A stretch of DNA of 40,715 bases from Fimisoma sp964619315 (GCA_964619315.1 CAZUEH010000011.1:1-40715); one strand, 5' to 3'; counted from the first letter of the stretch, positions 31,825 through 40,534 are shown. A program made the numbers and translations. Notes: generated from the sequence alone by a model not told the origin.

Positions 31825-31865
31825 TTTTGTAAGTTCATACAAAAATAATCATTTTGTATGTTCAT
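31825..31865. promoter_or_regulatory. Candidate operator: two direct repeats in the divergent promoter region
   Basis: TTTTGTAAGTTCAT (31825-31838) and TTTTGTATGTTCAT (31852-31865) differ at one base and are 27 bases apart. The first also forms an inverted repeat with TACAAAA at 31838-31844. They lie between the cyclodeaminase gene and the PucR-type regulator gene, where such a regulator would bind. Confidence 0.5.
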
Positions 31866-31912
31866 TTTTCCAACATAATTACGGTTAAAAGAGGCTTTGC
31901 TCAAAAAATTCT

Positions 31913-31940
31913 TTGTTTTCCTCAATGCACGGTGTATAAT
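31913..31940 (+). promoter_or_regulatory. Promoter of the PucR-type regulator gene
   Basis: TTGTTT, a 16-base spacer, then TATAAT, about 50 bases before the start codon. Confidence 0.55.
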
Positions 31941-31992
31941 AAAATAAAAAGCCGTAATTTTTTTGTATTATAATTCAAAGTGGGAGGCGCAA

Positions 31993-33186
31993 ATGAAACT
32001 TACTGTTCAAGATATTTTTAATTTTCCGGAACTGGAAAAATTAACTCTTATAGCTGGCAGTGGCGGGCTAAAAAAAGAGGTGGTTCACTGCGGTATTTTA
32101 GACTACGAATACGACAAAGACCTGACAAGCAAATATTATGATTACAACTATCAAATAGGTGGTTTCTTTACGTTGTCCACTTTTTTATATGCCAAAAACG
32201 ACCCTAATTTGATTTATGATGCAGTCAAAAAATTGGTGTCCAAAAAAGGCAGTGGGCTAATTATTAAAAATATTTTCAAACTCCCTATCAGCGAAAATGT
32301 TATTCGGTATGCCAACCACATGAACTTTCCAATATTTATTTTGAACGACTCCCATCCATTCTTTGAAGACATAATCATATTGATTAACAAAGCTATGGAA
32401 AAATACCAGTCGGTATATTATATGGAGCAAAAGGTCAAAGAACTTTTTGAGACAAATAAAAGCAATATTCCTGCCGTAACTCAAGCGGTTTCTGAAATAA
32501 ACGCTTCGATGCAGGACGATATTTTAGTTATGTATTTTAAATATAGAAATGGGTATTTTAGCACAAAATCGTATCTGGAAAAAGAAACAGAACTGTACGC
32601 TGCAGATATAATAAAGCCGGAAGACTCCGTATTCTTGTACAAAGATGGATTCATGGTAATTCATTCAAGTCGCCATTTCCCATCAACAGATGTCAGTAAA
32701 CTTTTGAAACCATATCTATCTGTTGCTGAAAAGGATCCGGAAAATGGTTTCTCCATTGGCATTTCAAAAATACACCACTTGAAAGAGGAGCTTAGAGACG
32801 CCATCAAGGAAAGCGTTTACGCATCGTCATTTGCCGATGAGAACGATAATCTGTTTACACCTTTTGATGATCTGGGCCCTTACCAGGCCATTTTGCCTTT
32901 CGCCCATGAACTTTCAATGCTAAGCTACATGCGCGATTATATTTTCCCTTTAGAAAAACACGATGGAGAAAAAAACGGAGATTTGCTCAAAACTACTGAA
33001 GAATTCGTCAAATGTGGAGGCGACCTAGATATAACTGCCCAAAAAATGGGTCAGCACAAGAATACAATACGCTATAGATTAAAACGCGCCGGAGAAATAC
33101 TCGATCTGAACCCATTTGCATTAGGCGATTACGAGCGCCTAGCTTTGGCTGTCAGAATTCATATTTCCTCCGGCGGAGATGTTTAG
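31993..33186 (+). CDS. PucR-family transcriptional regulator
   Basis: A 397-residue regulator. The N-terminal purine-catabolism-type domain (about 1-125) begins MKLTVQDIFNFPELEK and contains the usual GGFFTLSTFLYAKN-like segment. The C-terminal HTH (about 340-397) reads ITAQKMGQHKNTIRYRLKRAGEI followed by DYERLALAVRIH, a standard PucR/CdaR ending. The ATG at 31993 follows GGGAGG; a longer TTG-started reading crosses the leader and was rejected. It is divergent from the cyclodeaminase-aminotransferase pair and very likely controls it. It ends four bases from the converging fbp gene. Confidence 0.9.
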   Translation: MKLTVQDIFNFPELEKLTLIAGSGGLKKEVVHCGILDYEYDKDLTSKYYDYNYQIGGFFTLSTFLYAKNDPNLIYDAVKKLVSKKGSGLIIKNIFKLPISENVIRYANHMNFPIFILNDSHPFFEDIIILINKAMEKYQSVYYMEQKVKELFETNKSNIPAVTQAVSEINASMQDDILVMYFKYRNGYFSTKSYLEKETELYAADIIKPEDSVFLYKDGFMVIHSSRHFPSTDVSKLLKPYLSVAEKDPENGFSIGISKIHHLKEELRDAIKESVYASSFADENDNLFTPFDDLGPYQAILPFAHELSMLSYMRDYIFPLEKHDGEKNGDLLKTTEEFVKCGGDLDITAQKMGQHKNTIRYRLKRAGEILDLNPFALGDYERLALAVRIHISSGGDV

Positions 33187-33190
33187 TTTT

Positions 33191-35140
33191 TTAATATTTT
33201 TCTTTGATTTGTCCGTCTTCGAAGGCTTTTACTAACATTTTCAATTCTTCGATTTCCTCTACGAGACGAACACCTTGGTCTGTATCTATTATCAAAAGTC
33301 TATCTGGCATAGTTTCAACAATCTTCATCTCAGGGGAACGGAATTCTTGGTTTCCCTCTTTGTCCAATGGAGTATATGGCTCATGCTCCACAAGGGCCAT
33401 GAATCTTGAGTTGAATATAAATGTATATCCAGCAATTCCAGTTTGCTTCTGATATGCCTTTGAGATTCCTCCATCTATTACATAAAGGAGGCCGCCTCCC
33501 TTTATAGGGGATTCCCCGTCTTTTAGCTTAACTGGTACATGTCCATTTAAGATTTTGCTCTTTGACGGGTCAAGGCCAAACTCTCTTATTATCTTTTCGC
33601 AAGTTTCTCTGTTTTGTATAAGTTTATAGTACGGTCTTGTAAACTCTTTGTGAGTGGATTTGTCTGCTATGAACAATCTTTCGAAAGTGGTCATTTTGCT
33701 CTTTCCAAAGAGTGGAGAATCGCCGGCTAACCATAAATACCACATCAGATCTCCTGGCTCACCGGTCTCTTTTAAGCTTTCAGGGCTAAAATATGATTTT
33801 CTAACCTGGTCATCCAAGTAGTCCATCAATGCCTTTCCCTTAAGCTTATTGCCGTTCATGACAACCTCTTCAAAGTCGCCATTTTCTTTCATTGGTATGC
33901 ATCCGTGATAGAGCAAGTTGCCATTAACCTTAGTGTACAATGCTCCATGGCTATAAAGGAATTTAATGTGCTTTTGAAGTTTTTCTGACTTTATAAAAGA
34001 AGCTGCCAGAGACCTCATCACTTCTTCCTCTTCCTTTGTCAGAGCATATGGATCTTCAGGATTTAATGTCGGAAAATTAGCATCTCTTAAAGGCCACGTT
34101 ACGCCTTCAACTTCAACTGTTCCTTCCTCAAGATTTATTTTGTCTAGCAAAAGTCTCTTTTCTAATTTGTACTCAGGATGAGCTTTTATTCTCTGTCCTT
34201 CTATCTTAAATTGACATATGGCAATAGCCTTGTGCATCTTGGCAGCCAAATCTTCTGGCACTGGATCATATTTGTTCTTATCCAATACATGCGGCTTGAA
34301 AAATTGGCATGGATCATCGCCGTATACGCTGGCAGCAAAAGTGGCCAATGGTCTTATGTTGATTCCGTATCCAACTTCAAGCATGTCGAAATTATTATAA
34401 CTTATATTCATTCTGATTAAGTTGGCTATACATGCCCAGTTTCCGGTCGCAGCACCCATCCACACTATGTCGTGGTTGCCCCATTGAAAATCAACATCGT
34501 GAAAATCCATCAGAAAATCCATGATAGTGTCGGGTCTTGCGCCTCTATCAAAGACATCTCCTATTATGTGCAGTTTATCTACCGCCAAACGACTAATAGA
34601 CTCTGTAAGTTCTTTGATAAAGTCTTCTGCCACACCACATTCAATTATAGAGTCAATTATCTGATTGTAGTAAAAGGATCTGTTGGTCTCATCGTCAGCA
34701 TGCATCAACTCATCAATGCTGTAGTCCATGTATTTTGGCAATCTCTGTCTAACTCTTGAACGAGTGTATTTTGTAGATACAGATTTACATATTATAATTA
34801 AACGATATATGGCAGTGGTGCACCATTCATCAAAATCTTCTTCGCTTTTTTTTCGGCGCAGAATCTCTGCTTCAGCATTGTAAACAAGGGAGGCAAGTTC
34901 TTCTCTCTCCTTATCACTTAGAATGTTTTCAAAGTGCTCGTCTATCTTCATTTTTATTGTTCCAGCCGCACTTTTTAACATGTGGATGAATGCTTCGTGT
35001 TCTCCGTGAAGATCACTCAAAAAATATTCCGTTCCCTTTGGCAATGACGAAATCGCCTTCAGGTTGATTATCTCTGCCGATGCCGCCTTAATGTTGGGAT
35101 AATCCTTTGCCAAACGATTTAAATATTTAAGTTCCGCCAT
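33191..35140 (-). CDS. fbp: Fructose-1,6-bisphosphatase, class III
   Basis: The Firmicutes-type (class III) fructose-bisphosphatase, a metallophosphoesterase-fold gluconeogenic enzyme. It has 649 residues, close to the B. subtilis enzyme. Metal-site motifs are TEYFLSDLHGEHEAF near residue 33, HIIGDVFDRGARPDT near 185 and QWGNHDIVWMG near 210, with LNGHVPVKLKDGESP and YVIDGGISKAYQ in the C-terminal half. The ATG at 35138-35140 follows AAAGGAAG and gives MAELKYLNRLA. The longer in-frame start eight codons upstream has no ribosome site. It is monocistronic. I see no terminator in the four bases between it and the converging regulator gene. Confidence 0.95.
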   Translation of the reverse strand: MAELKYLNRLAKDYPNIKAASAEIINLKAISSLPKGTEYFLSDLHGEHEAFIHMLKSAAGTIKMKIDEHFENILSDKEREELASLVYNAEAEILRRKKSEEDFDEWCTTAIYRLIIICKSVSTKYTRSRVRQRLPKYMDYSIDELMHADDETNRSFYYNQIIDSIIECGVAEDFIKELTESISRLAVDKLHIIGDVFDRGARPDTIMDFLMDFHDVDFQWGNHDIVWMGAATGNWACIANLIRMNISYNNFDMLEVGYGINIRPLATFAASVYGDDPCQFFKPHVLDKNKYDPVPEDLAAKMHKAIAICQFKIEGQRIKAHPEYKLEKRLLLDKINLEEGTVEVEGVTWPLRDANFPTLNPEDPYALTKEEEEVMRSLAASFIKSEKLQKHIKFLYSHGALYTKVNGNLLYHGCIPMKENGDFEEVVMNGNKLKGKALMDYLDDQVRKSYFSPESLKETGEPGDLMWYLWLAGDSPLFGKSKMTTFERLFIADKSTHKEFTRPYYKLIQNRETCEKIIREFGLDPSKSKILNGHVPVKLKDGESPIKGGGLLYVIDGGISKAYQKQTGIAGYTFIFNSRFMALVEHEPYTPLDKEGNQEFRSPEMKIVETMPDRLLIIDTDQGVRLVEEIEELKMLVKAFEDGQIKEKY

Positions 35141-35187
35141 AATTCTTCCTTTCCGTAAGGTCACTTTTGCTAAAGCATCCTCTTTCT

Positions 35188-35217
35188 ATAATACAATAGA
35201 GCTTGGCTTAAAATCAA
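35188..35217 (-). promoter_or_regulatory. fbp promoter
   Basis: On the minus strand TTGATT, an 18-base spacer, then TATTAT, about 48 bases before the start. Confidence 0.55.
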
Positions 35218-35256
35218 GGTCTATTATATCAATATGAGCTTCATAGTTATTACATA

Positions 35257-35283
35257 CAAAAGGCGATGAATTCTCACCGCCTT
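35257..35283 (-). terminator. murA terminator
   Basis: GGCGGTGA and TCATCGCC pair around a four-base loop on the minus strand, followed by TTTTG. Confidence 0.7.
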
Positions 35284-35298
35284 AACTTTTAAATAAAT

Positions 35299-36564
35299 CT
35301 AGTCTTGTATTCGAGTAATGGTTGCTCCAAGTTCTGCGAATTTTTCTATGAATTTTTCATAGCCTCTTTCTATATGGTATATCTCAGAAACTTCTGTGCT
35401 TCCTTCTGCTACAAGCCCCGCCAATACTAAGGCTGCTCCAGCTCTCAAGTCTGTAGCCATAACCTGGCATCCTCTTAGTTTAGCATTGCCTTTAACATTG
35501 GCCTTGTTTCCTGCTGTTTCAATGCTTGCGCCCATTTTGCCAAGCTGGGAAACATGCATAAACCTGTTTTCAAATACAGTTTCAATTACAGTACTTGATC
35601 CTTCTACAGTAGTAAGATATGCCATAAAAGGTGACTGTATGTCTGTCGGAAATCCTGGATAAGGCAATGTCTTAATATCTGTAGCGCAATGAGGGCCTAA
35701 ATTGCCTCTGACTATAAGATCATCATCGCCCACTTCTATCCTAACACCACATTCTCTTAACTTCGCTATTACAGGTTTCAAATGGTCAGGCACTACATTG
35801 CAAACTCGCACGTTACCCTTAGTAATTGCTGCTGCCAACATAAATGTAGCTGCCTCAACTCTATCTGGAATTACCGTATGGTTTGCGCTACCCAAAGACT
35901 GAACGCCTTCAATCTTGATAGTATCAGTCCCTGCACCTTTAATCTTAGCACCCATCTTATTGATAAAGTTTGCCAAGTCGACTATTTCAGGTTCCTCAGC
36001 AGCATTCTCTATATAAGTTGTACCTTCAGCAAGCACCGCTGCCATCATAATATTTTCAGTTGCGCCTACGCTAGGAAAGTCTAAATAGATGGTATCACCT
36101 ACCAAGCCCTGGCTTCCAGCCACAGCTTCTACGTAATCATCCCCTAGAGTAATCTCTGCGCCCAAAGCCTCAAATCCCTTTAGGTGCAAATCTATTGGTC
36201 TAGATCCTATTGCGCATCCACCTGGTAGTGGTACTTTTGCTCTCCCTTTTCTGGCAAGCAAAGGCCCCATGACCAACACAGACGCTCTCATTTTGTTAAC
36301 ATATTTAAATTCAGCTTCGGTAATCAATATATCATCTGTTTTTATAGATAACATCGATTCCGATGGCTCAGATATCCTTGAACCCAAAGATGTCAAAATT
36401 TCTTTCATGAATGTAACATCTCTAAGCTGAGGCACATCTTTTATCACGCACTCCTCTTCAGAAAGAAGAGCTGCCGCCATAAGGGGTAGCACAGCATTTT
36501 TAGCTCCGCTTACTTGCACTTCGCCTCTTAGAGGCCCGCTATTTTCTATAATATATTTTGCCAA
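35299..36564 (-). CDS. murA: UDP-N-acetylglucosamine 1-carboxyvinyltransferase
   Basis: MurA transfers enolpyruvate from PEP to UDP-GlcNAc, the first committed step of peptidoglycan synthesis. At 421 residues it is full length. The substrate lysine and asparagine are in VSGAKNAVLPL (residues 19-29), the fosfomycin-reactive cysteine in LPGGCAIGSRP near residue 117, and DRVEAATF and ATDLRAGAALVLAG are typical. The start is TTG, correctly placed behind CCGGAGG; no ATG fits, and the family N-terminus is complete from there. It follows the abrB gene by 18 bases. Firmicutes often have two MurA paralogues; which this is cannot be told. Confidence 0.94.
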   Translation of the reverse strand: MAKYIIENSGPLRGEVQVSGAKNAVLPLMAAALLSEEECVIKDVPQLRDVTFMKEILTSLGSRISEPSESMLSIKTDDILITEAEFKYVNKMRASVLVMGPLLARKGRAKVPLPGGCAIGSRPIDLHLKGFEALGAEITLGDDYVEAVAGSQGLVGDTIYLDFPSVGATENIMMAAVLAEGTTYIENAAEEPEIVDLANFINKMGAKIKGAGTDTIKIEGVQSLGSANHTVIPDRVEAATFMLAAAITKGNVRVCNVVPDHLKPVIAKLRECGVRIEVGDDDLIVRGNLGPHCATDIKTLPYPGFPTDIQSPFMAYLTTVEGSSTVIETVFENRFMHVSQLGKMGASIETAGNKANVKGNAKLRGCQVMATDLRAGAALVLAGLVAEGSTEVSEIYHIERGYEKFIEKFAELGATITRIQD

Positions 36565-36582
36565 ATCAATCCTCCGGGTGGC

Positions 36583-36825
36583 TTACAAATTTTTCATTTC
36601 ATTTATGCATGACTTGCATACATTTTTATCGCGCACAGAAACCACCTCATCGGCACTTCCGCAAAATACGCACTTCGGAGAGTTCTTTCTAAGCATTATA
36701 TATTCTCCATCTACATAAACCTCTAATAGATCGTCTGTTTTTATCCCTAAGCTTCTCCTCAGTTCTACTGGGATAACTACTCTCCCCAGCGGATCTACTG
36801 GTCTTGTTATTCCTGTTGCTTTCAT
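36583..36825 (-). CDS. abrB: AbrB/SpoVT-type transcriptional regulator with zinc ribbon
   Basis: An 80-residue swapped-hairpin DNA-binding protein. The N-terminal AbrB fold shows GITRPVDPLGRVVIPVELRR and LEVYVDGEYIML (residues 5-52). The C-terminal 30 residues carry CVFCG and CKSC, a small zinc ribbon seen in clostridial AbrB-type transition-state regulators. The ATG follows GGAG. It sits between a DUF948-like gene and murA. The position after tmk-holB-ricT-trmN6 matches the order in B. subtilis, where abrB follows yabB nearby, which supports the name. Confidence 0.88.
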   Translation of the reverse strand: MKATGITRPVDPLGRVVIPVELRRSLGIKTDDLLEVYVDGEYIMLRKNSPKCVFCGSADEVVSVRDKNVCKSCINEMKNL

Positions 36826-36849
36826 GTTTTGTTCTCCTCTGTTGCGTTT

Positions 36850-37206
36850 TTATTTATCTTTGTTATCTTTCTTTTCTTTCTTCTTTTCACTTTTAGTCGC
36901 CATACCTGCCAAATTGCTAACGGCATTAACAACATTAGTGGCCGCTGACACTATGTTTTTGTTTCCTTTTAAAGTATCAACTATAGTTTCTACCGTCTCA
37001 TCTAAGCCATCAATCATACCGTCTAATTTTTTGGCCTTATCTGCGGCTATTCCTGAAATAACTTTTGCATCTTCCAAGATTTGATTTGTATGTTTCATCG
37101 TCTTGATAGAGTTGGCTACAAACACAATTAAGTATATAAGCAATGCCATGCCCAATACTGCAAGTATTGTAAGTAGTACTCCTTGTAATGTAAGTGTTAT
37201 GGTCAT
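36850..37206 (-). CDS. Small membrane protein, DUF948-like
   Basis: A 118-residue protein with one N-terminal membrane segment (about residues 8-32), a helical region of likely coiled coil (35-105: IKTMKHTNQILEDAKVI, LDGMIDGLDETVETIVDTL), and a very basic/acidic tail (KSEKKKEKKDNKDK). This layout resembles DUF948 proteins. I do not recognise a specific function. The ATG follows GGGAGG. It has its own promoter overlapping the end of trmN6 and leads the unit with abrB and murA. Confidence 0.75.
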   Translation of the reverse strand: MTITLTLQGVLLTILAVLGMALLIYLIVFVANSIKTMKHTNQILEDAKVISGIAADKAKKLDGMIDGLDETVETIVDTLKGNKNIVSAATNVVNAVSNLAGMATKSEKKKEKKDNKDK

Positions 37207-37240
37207 TTCATACCTCCCTTGCGTCTTTAACGCTTTATAT

Positions 37241-37270
37241 ATTATAACCCAAAAATGGAAATTATTTCAA
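37241..37270 (-). promoter_or_regulatory. Promoter of the DUF948-like-abrB-murA unit
   Basis: On the minus strand TTGAAA, an 18-base spacer, then TATAAT. The -35 overlaps the trmN6 stop region. Confidence 0.65.
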
Positions 37271-38041
37271 CATATTTTTGGTGGTTGATTCGTAAGCTTC
37301 TAATAGGTCTTCTGTGTATTCTCCGTGTTTATCATATACATAAAGATGTGGCAAAATTTTAAGTTCGCTACCAGCCCCTTTAACCATATGAATCAACAAT
37401 ATATTAGGTGTTTCGTCCTCGGTCGGACTCACAAATATCATCTCTTTTGGTTCAAGCCCTGCCGTTCTCCCGAAGTAGCATATATCCGCCAATCTGGAGG
37501 GTCTATGCACCATGAAAAAATCTCCTTTTAGCTTGAGCAAATATGCTGCACAAGACAAAAACTCTTCAAGCCCTGCCGTTGTCTCATGCCTAGCCATAGC
37601 TTTGGCATCATGTCCGTTAGTAATACTGCTGCCAGATTTGAAATATGGGGGATTTGCTACTACTACATCTACGGTTCCCTTAAGGTCCCTTCCCCAAATT
37701 TCACCTATGTCTTTGACATCACCATTTATTATAGATAGCCGTTCTTCAAGAGAGTTTAGTTTAATGTTTCTTTTGGCCCTTTCAAAAGAAGGCTTTTGAA
37801 CTTCCACGCCTACTATATTTTTCGCTTTAGTTTTGTGAGACAAGATCAATGGTATTACCCCGGTGCCTGTCCCAAGATCCACCACACTCTGAGGTTCGCC
37901 TTTGCAATGCTTGGCGGCGAAATCCGCTAATATAACCGCATCCACCCCATAGCAAAATTCTTCAGGTTTTTGTATGAGTTTAAGGCCTCCAAAGCCTATT
38001 TGATCTAGCCTTTCTCCACCAAAAAGTTCTGTGTCCCTCAT
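37262..38041 (-). CDS. trmN6: tRNA1(Val) adenine-37 N6-methyltransferase family
   Basis: A 259-residue SAM-dependent methyltransferase. The SAM loop VVDLGTGTGVIPLIL lies near residue 55 and the N6-adenine catalytic motif VVANPPYF near residue 132; GGLKLIQ at the start and MVHRPSRLADI are typical of the YabB/TrmN6 group. The expected action is methylation of A37 next to the anticodon in tRNA-Val. Family members are not all tested, so the tRNA target is inferred. It follows ricT by 14 bases, as yabB follows yaaT in B. subtilis. Confidence 0.88.
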   Translation of the reverse strand: MRDTELFGGERLDQIGFGGLKLIQKPEEFCYGVDAVILADFAAKHCKGEPQSVVDLGTGTGVIPLILSHKTKAKNIVGVEVQKPSFERAKRNIKLNSLEERLSIINGDVKDIGEIWGRDLKGTVDVVVANPPYFKSGSSITNGHDAKAMARHETTAGLEEFLSCAAYLLKLKGDFFMVHRPSRLADICYFGRTAGLEPKEMIFVSPTEDETPNILLIHMVKGAGSELKILPHLYVYDKHGEYTEDLLEAYESTTKNMLK

Positions 38042-38055
38042 AATTCAATTTCTTA

Positions 38056-38997
38056 TCAGTCTTTGATAAGTTCCTCGATTTCTTTCAGTGTGTCTGGGTC
38101 AACCCCTTCAAAAAGGTTTGTATTTTTATTTCCTTTATGTTTCTCTAATCGTCTTATTTCTTCTTTTTTGTATGTATAAATATCCGAAGTCAGTTTTTCT
38201 TCGTGATCCTCTTCTTCACCTTTTTTGCCTTTAGGCTTTTCATCCACGTACAAACGTACTTTTACAGTGCTTTCCAGAAGGTTGGTGTCTATAACCTTTC
38301 CAAGGCCATCAGGAGTCTTTATTTTTTCTCCGTAGTCAGGCATTCCTCTTCTAAATTCCATGTATATGTCATTTTCGTATTTTAGGCAACACATAAGTCT
38401 TCCACATATTCCGGATATCTTTGCAGGGTTCAATGAAAGATTTTGTACCTTTGCCATTTTGATAGAAACTGGTTCGAAGTCTGCAAGCCAGCTATGGCAA
38501 CACAAAGCTCTTCCACAGCTTCCTATTCCGCCTAACATTTTAGCCTCATCTCTAACACCGATTTGTCGTAGTTCAATACGCATTTTAAATACGCTAGCCA
38601 AATCTTTTACCAGTTCTCTAAAGTCTACACGGCCATCCGCAGTAAAATAAAATACTATCTTACTATTATCGAATGTGTATTCTACATCTATCAATTTCAT
38701 AACAAGTCCATGTTTGTCGATCTTTTCTTGACACTGCTCCATGGCTCTTTGCTTTTTCTTTACATTTTCAAGATGTTGTTTATGATCTTTTTCGTTAGCT
38801 ATTCTAACTATTTTTTTTAGTGGTGCAACTACTTCCGATTCTTTAACCTCGGTAATATCCATAGTTACCGTTCCAAACTCCATTCCTCTTGCAGTTTCTA
38901 CAATAACGCTATCACCGCTTTTTATTTCTAGGTCAGCAGGATCGAAATAATATACTTTTCCGGCAGTTTTAAATCTAACGCCAGCTACTCTAACCAT
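38056..38997 (-). CDS. ricT: PSP1-domain protein RicT (YaaT)
   Basis: A 313-residue PSP1-domain protein. The N-terminal core shows VRVAGVRFKTAGKVYYFDP and ARGMEFGTV; the central cysteine cluster is complete (GGIGSCGRALCCHSWL and ISGICGRLMCCLKYE), which binds Fe-S in the B. subtilis Y-complex. That complex (RicA, RicF, RicT) helps RNase Y maturation and competence/sporulation signalling. The ATG at 38995-38997 follows GGAGGATAAT; a longer in-frame start would overlap holB. The C-terminal tail is charged and probably disordered. It starts one base after the holB stop. Confidence 0.9.
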   Translation of the reverse strand: MVRVAGVRFKTAGKVYYFDPADLEIKSGDSVIVETARGMEFGTVTMDITEVKESEVVAPLKKIVRIANEKDHKQHLENVKKKQRAMEQCQEKIDKHGLVMKLIDVEYTFDNSKIVFYFTADGRVDFRELVKDLASVFKMRIELRQIGVRDEAKMLGGIGSCGRALCCHSWLADFEPVSIKMAKVQNLSLNPAKISGICGRLMCCLKYENDIYMEFRRGMPDYGEKIKTPDGLGKVIDTNLLESTVKVRLYVDEKPKGKKGEEEDHEEKLTSDIYTYKKEEIRRLEKHKGNKNTNLFEGVDPDTLKEIEELIKD

Positions 38998-38998
38998 A

Positions 38999-39805
38999 TT
39001 ATCCTCCAATTTTCAATATTAAATTCTTAATGGCATATTGATAATTAACCTTTGCCAGCAAATCTCTGCGAGCCTCTTCTATCAATTCAATTGCCTGAAA
39101 TACTTCTTCTTTTTGATAAAACTTTCTTCTTGTGTCTTCCCAAGTCAATAGCTTCTCATATATTCTTTCTAGACCGTCAAGCAAAACAAAGGCATCGTCT
39201 CTACTTTTCATGTGCTTAGAAAGAATGGTCTTAACAGCAAAGAAATTCTTTTTCTCGGAAATAGCCTGAAATACGGCTTCTGCTCCCTCATATCCCTGCC
39301 CATCATCTTTCGAATCCTCTAATCTATAAAGGATACATCTGGACTTTATTGTTTCCAACAAATTTTGACGGTTTTCTGAAAGCAATATTATAATTGTACC
39401 TTCAAACGGCTCTTCTAAGGTCTTTAAAAGCCTGTTTTGGGCCCTTACTGTCATGGTGTCGGCATCTTTTATTATCGCCAAGTTTCGGCTAGCCATAGGC
39501 TTCTTTTTTAGGTCAGATTGCAATTTGAAAATTTGTTCATCTTTTACAGACATCCCATCGGATTCTATAAAGTACAAATCTTCATAATTGTCATGCTCTA
39601 TCTTTCGGCAATTAAGGCAATCTCCACAACCTGTGCCACTTTTCGTTTCACAGACAACTGCCTTGCAAAATTCCTTTGCAAAGTCCTCTTTAGCGGAAAG
39701 CGCATCGCCTTCGATGATATAAGCATGAAACACGCGTCCTGTTTTTATGCTTTCTGCTATCCTACTAATCAGTTTTTCATTTGATTCGTGTCTATTAAGA
39801 GTCAC
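38999..39805 (-). CDS. holB: DNA polymerase III delta' subunit
   Basis: HolB/delta' is part of the sliding-clamp loader. The 268 residues have the AAA+ fold with a non-functional P-loop (IIEGDALSAKEDFA in place of GxxGxGK), as usual for delta'. The zinc module C-x-C-G-x-C-x2-C (SGTGCGDCLNC) lies near residue 58 and the SRC motif (IKSRCILYRL) near residue 155. The start is GTG, overlapping the tmk end by 11 bases, with GGAGGAAGT upstream. The order tmk-holB-ricT is conserved in Firmicutes. Confidence 0.9.
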   Translation of the reverse strand: MTLNRHESNEKLISRIAESIKTGRVFHAYIIEGDALSAKEDFAKEFCKAVVCETKSGTGCGDCLNCRKIEHDNYEDLYFIESDGMSVKDEQIFKLQSDLKKKPMASRNLAIIKDADTMTVRAQNRLLKTLEEPFEGTIIILLSENRQNLLETIKSRCILYRLEDSKDDGQGYEGAEAVFQAISEKKNFFAVKTILSKHMKSRDDAFVLLDGLERIYEKLLTWEDTRRKFYQKEEVFQAIELIEEARRDLLAKVNYQYAIKNLILKIGG

Positions 39806-40421
39806 CTTTTAACACTTCCTCCAGCTTCTCATAGATATCCATTTTGATTTCATCTATGCTGCGACTTGCATCTATGCCCACTATTCTATTGGGGTATTTC
39901 AACTCAAGCTCTAGATATCCTTCAAATGTACGAACATGAAAATCATCTTTTTCCATTTCCAGTCTATCTTGTTGTTCCACACGGATTCTTCTTCTACCGA
40001 TTCGAGGATCCATCTTCAACAAAAATGTTACATCTGGTATGCACTCTCCAATAGCAAACTCGTTTATGATAGTCACTGGTTCTCCCAACTTCCTACCATA
40101 TCCTTGGTACGCAATGCTGGAGTCAACAAATCTATCACAAATGACAGTCCTACCAGCGTTAAGTGCCGGTCTTATAACCTGCGCCACATGCTGAGCTCTT
40201 GCAGCAGCATATAACATGGCCTCTGTCATATGATCCATTTCTTGGCAATTTTTATCGAGGATAATATCACGTACCCTCTCTCCTATATCAGTACCGCCTG
40301 GTTCTCTGGTAAAAACAATCTCTATTCCCTTATCTTTGAAAAATTCTTTTATGTTTCTGATTTGTGTCGATTTTCCTGAGCCATCGGGACCTTCAATAGA
40401 GATGAACAAACCCTTATCCAT
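39795..40421 (-). CDS. tmk: Thymidylate kinase
   Basis: Tmk phosphorylates dTMP to dTDP. The Walker A motif is IEGPDGSGKSTQ (residues 8-19), with TREPGGTDIGE (near 39), the catalytic DRF motif in VICDRFVDSSIAYQGYGR (near 93) and a LID region RRRIRVEQQDRLE (near 145). It has 208 residues, the usual length. The ATG follows AGGAG and shares its first base with the stop codon of the preceding 37-codon ORF (TAATG), suggesting translational coupling. Confidence 0.95.
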   Translation of the reverse strand: MDKGLFISIEGPDGSGKSTQIRNIKEFFKDKGIEIVFTREPGGTDIGERVRDIILDKNCQEMDHMTEAMLYAAARAQHVAQVIRPALNAGRTVICDRFVDSSIAYQGYGRKLGEPVTIINEFAIGECIPDVTFLLKMDPRIGRRRIRVEQQDRLEMEKDDFHVRTFEGYLELELKYPNRIVGIDASRSIDEIKMDIYEKLEEVLKGDS

Positions 40422-40534
40422 TACATGCTCCTATTTTTATACAACTCATCTACGAGTTTTTTTAGAAAATAATAGCACAGTGACGCAAGGGGAAAGCATA
40501 TTAACAAGGCAAACATTATCTTCGCAATTGTCAT
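40421..40534 (-). CDS. Small single-span membrane peptide (37 aa)
   Basis: This short ORF begins MTIAKIMFALLICFPLASLC, one membrane span, and ends with a charged segment (KKLVDELYKNRSM). It has a proper ribosome site (AAAAGGAG) and lies directly after the operon promoter. Its TAA overlaps the tmk ATG, so it would be translated as the first cistron of tmk-holB-ricT-trmN6. I do not recognise a family. It may be a real small membrane protein or a leader ORF that couples translation to tmk. Confidence 0.55.
   Translation of the reverse strand: MTIAKIMFALLICFPLASLCYYFLKKLVDELYKNRSM

Noticed and set aside
31762..31880. TTGACA promoter for the cyclodeaminase operon
   Set aside because: A good TTGACA exists on the minus strand but no -10 box lies at 16-18 bases; the nearest TATATT is too close, so I did not annotate a promoter.
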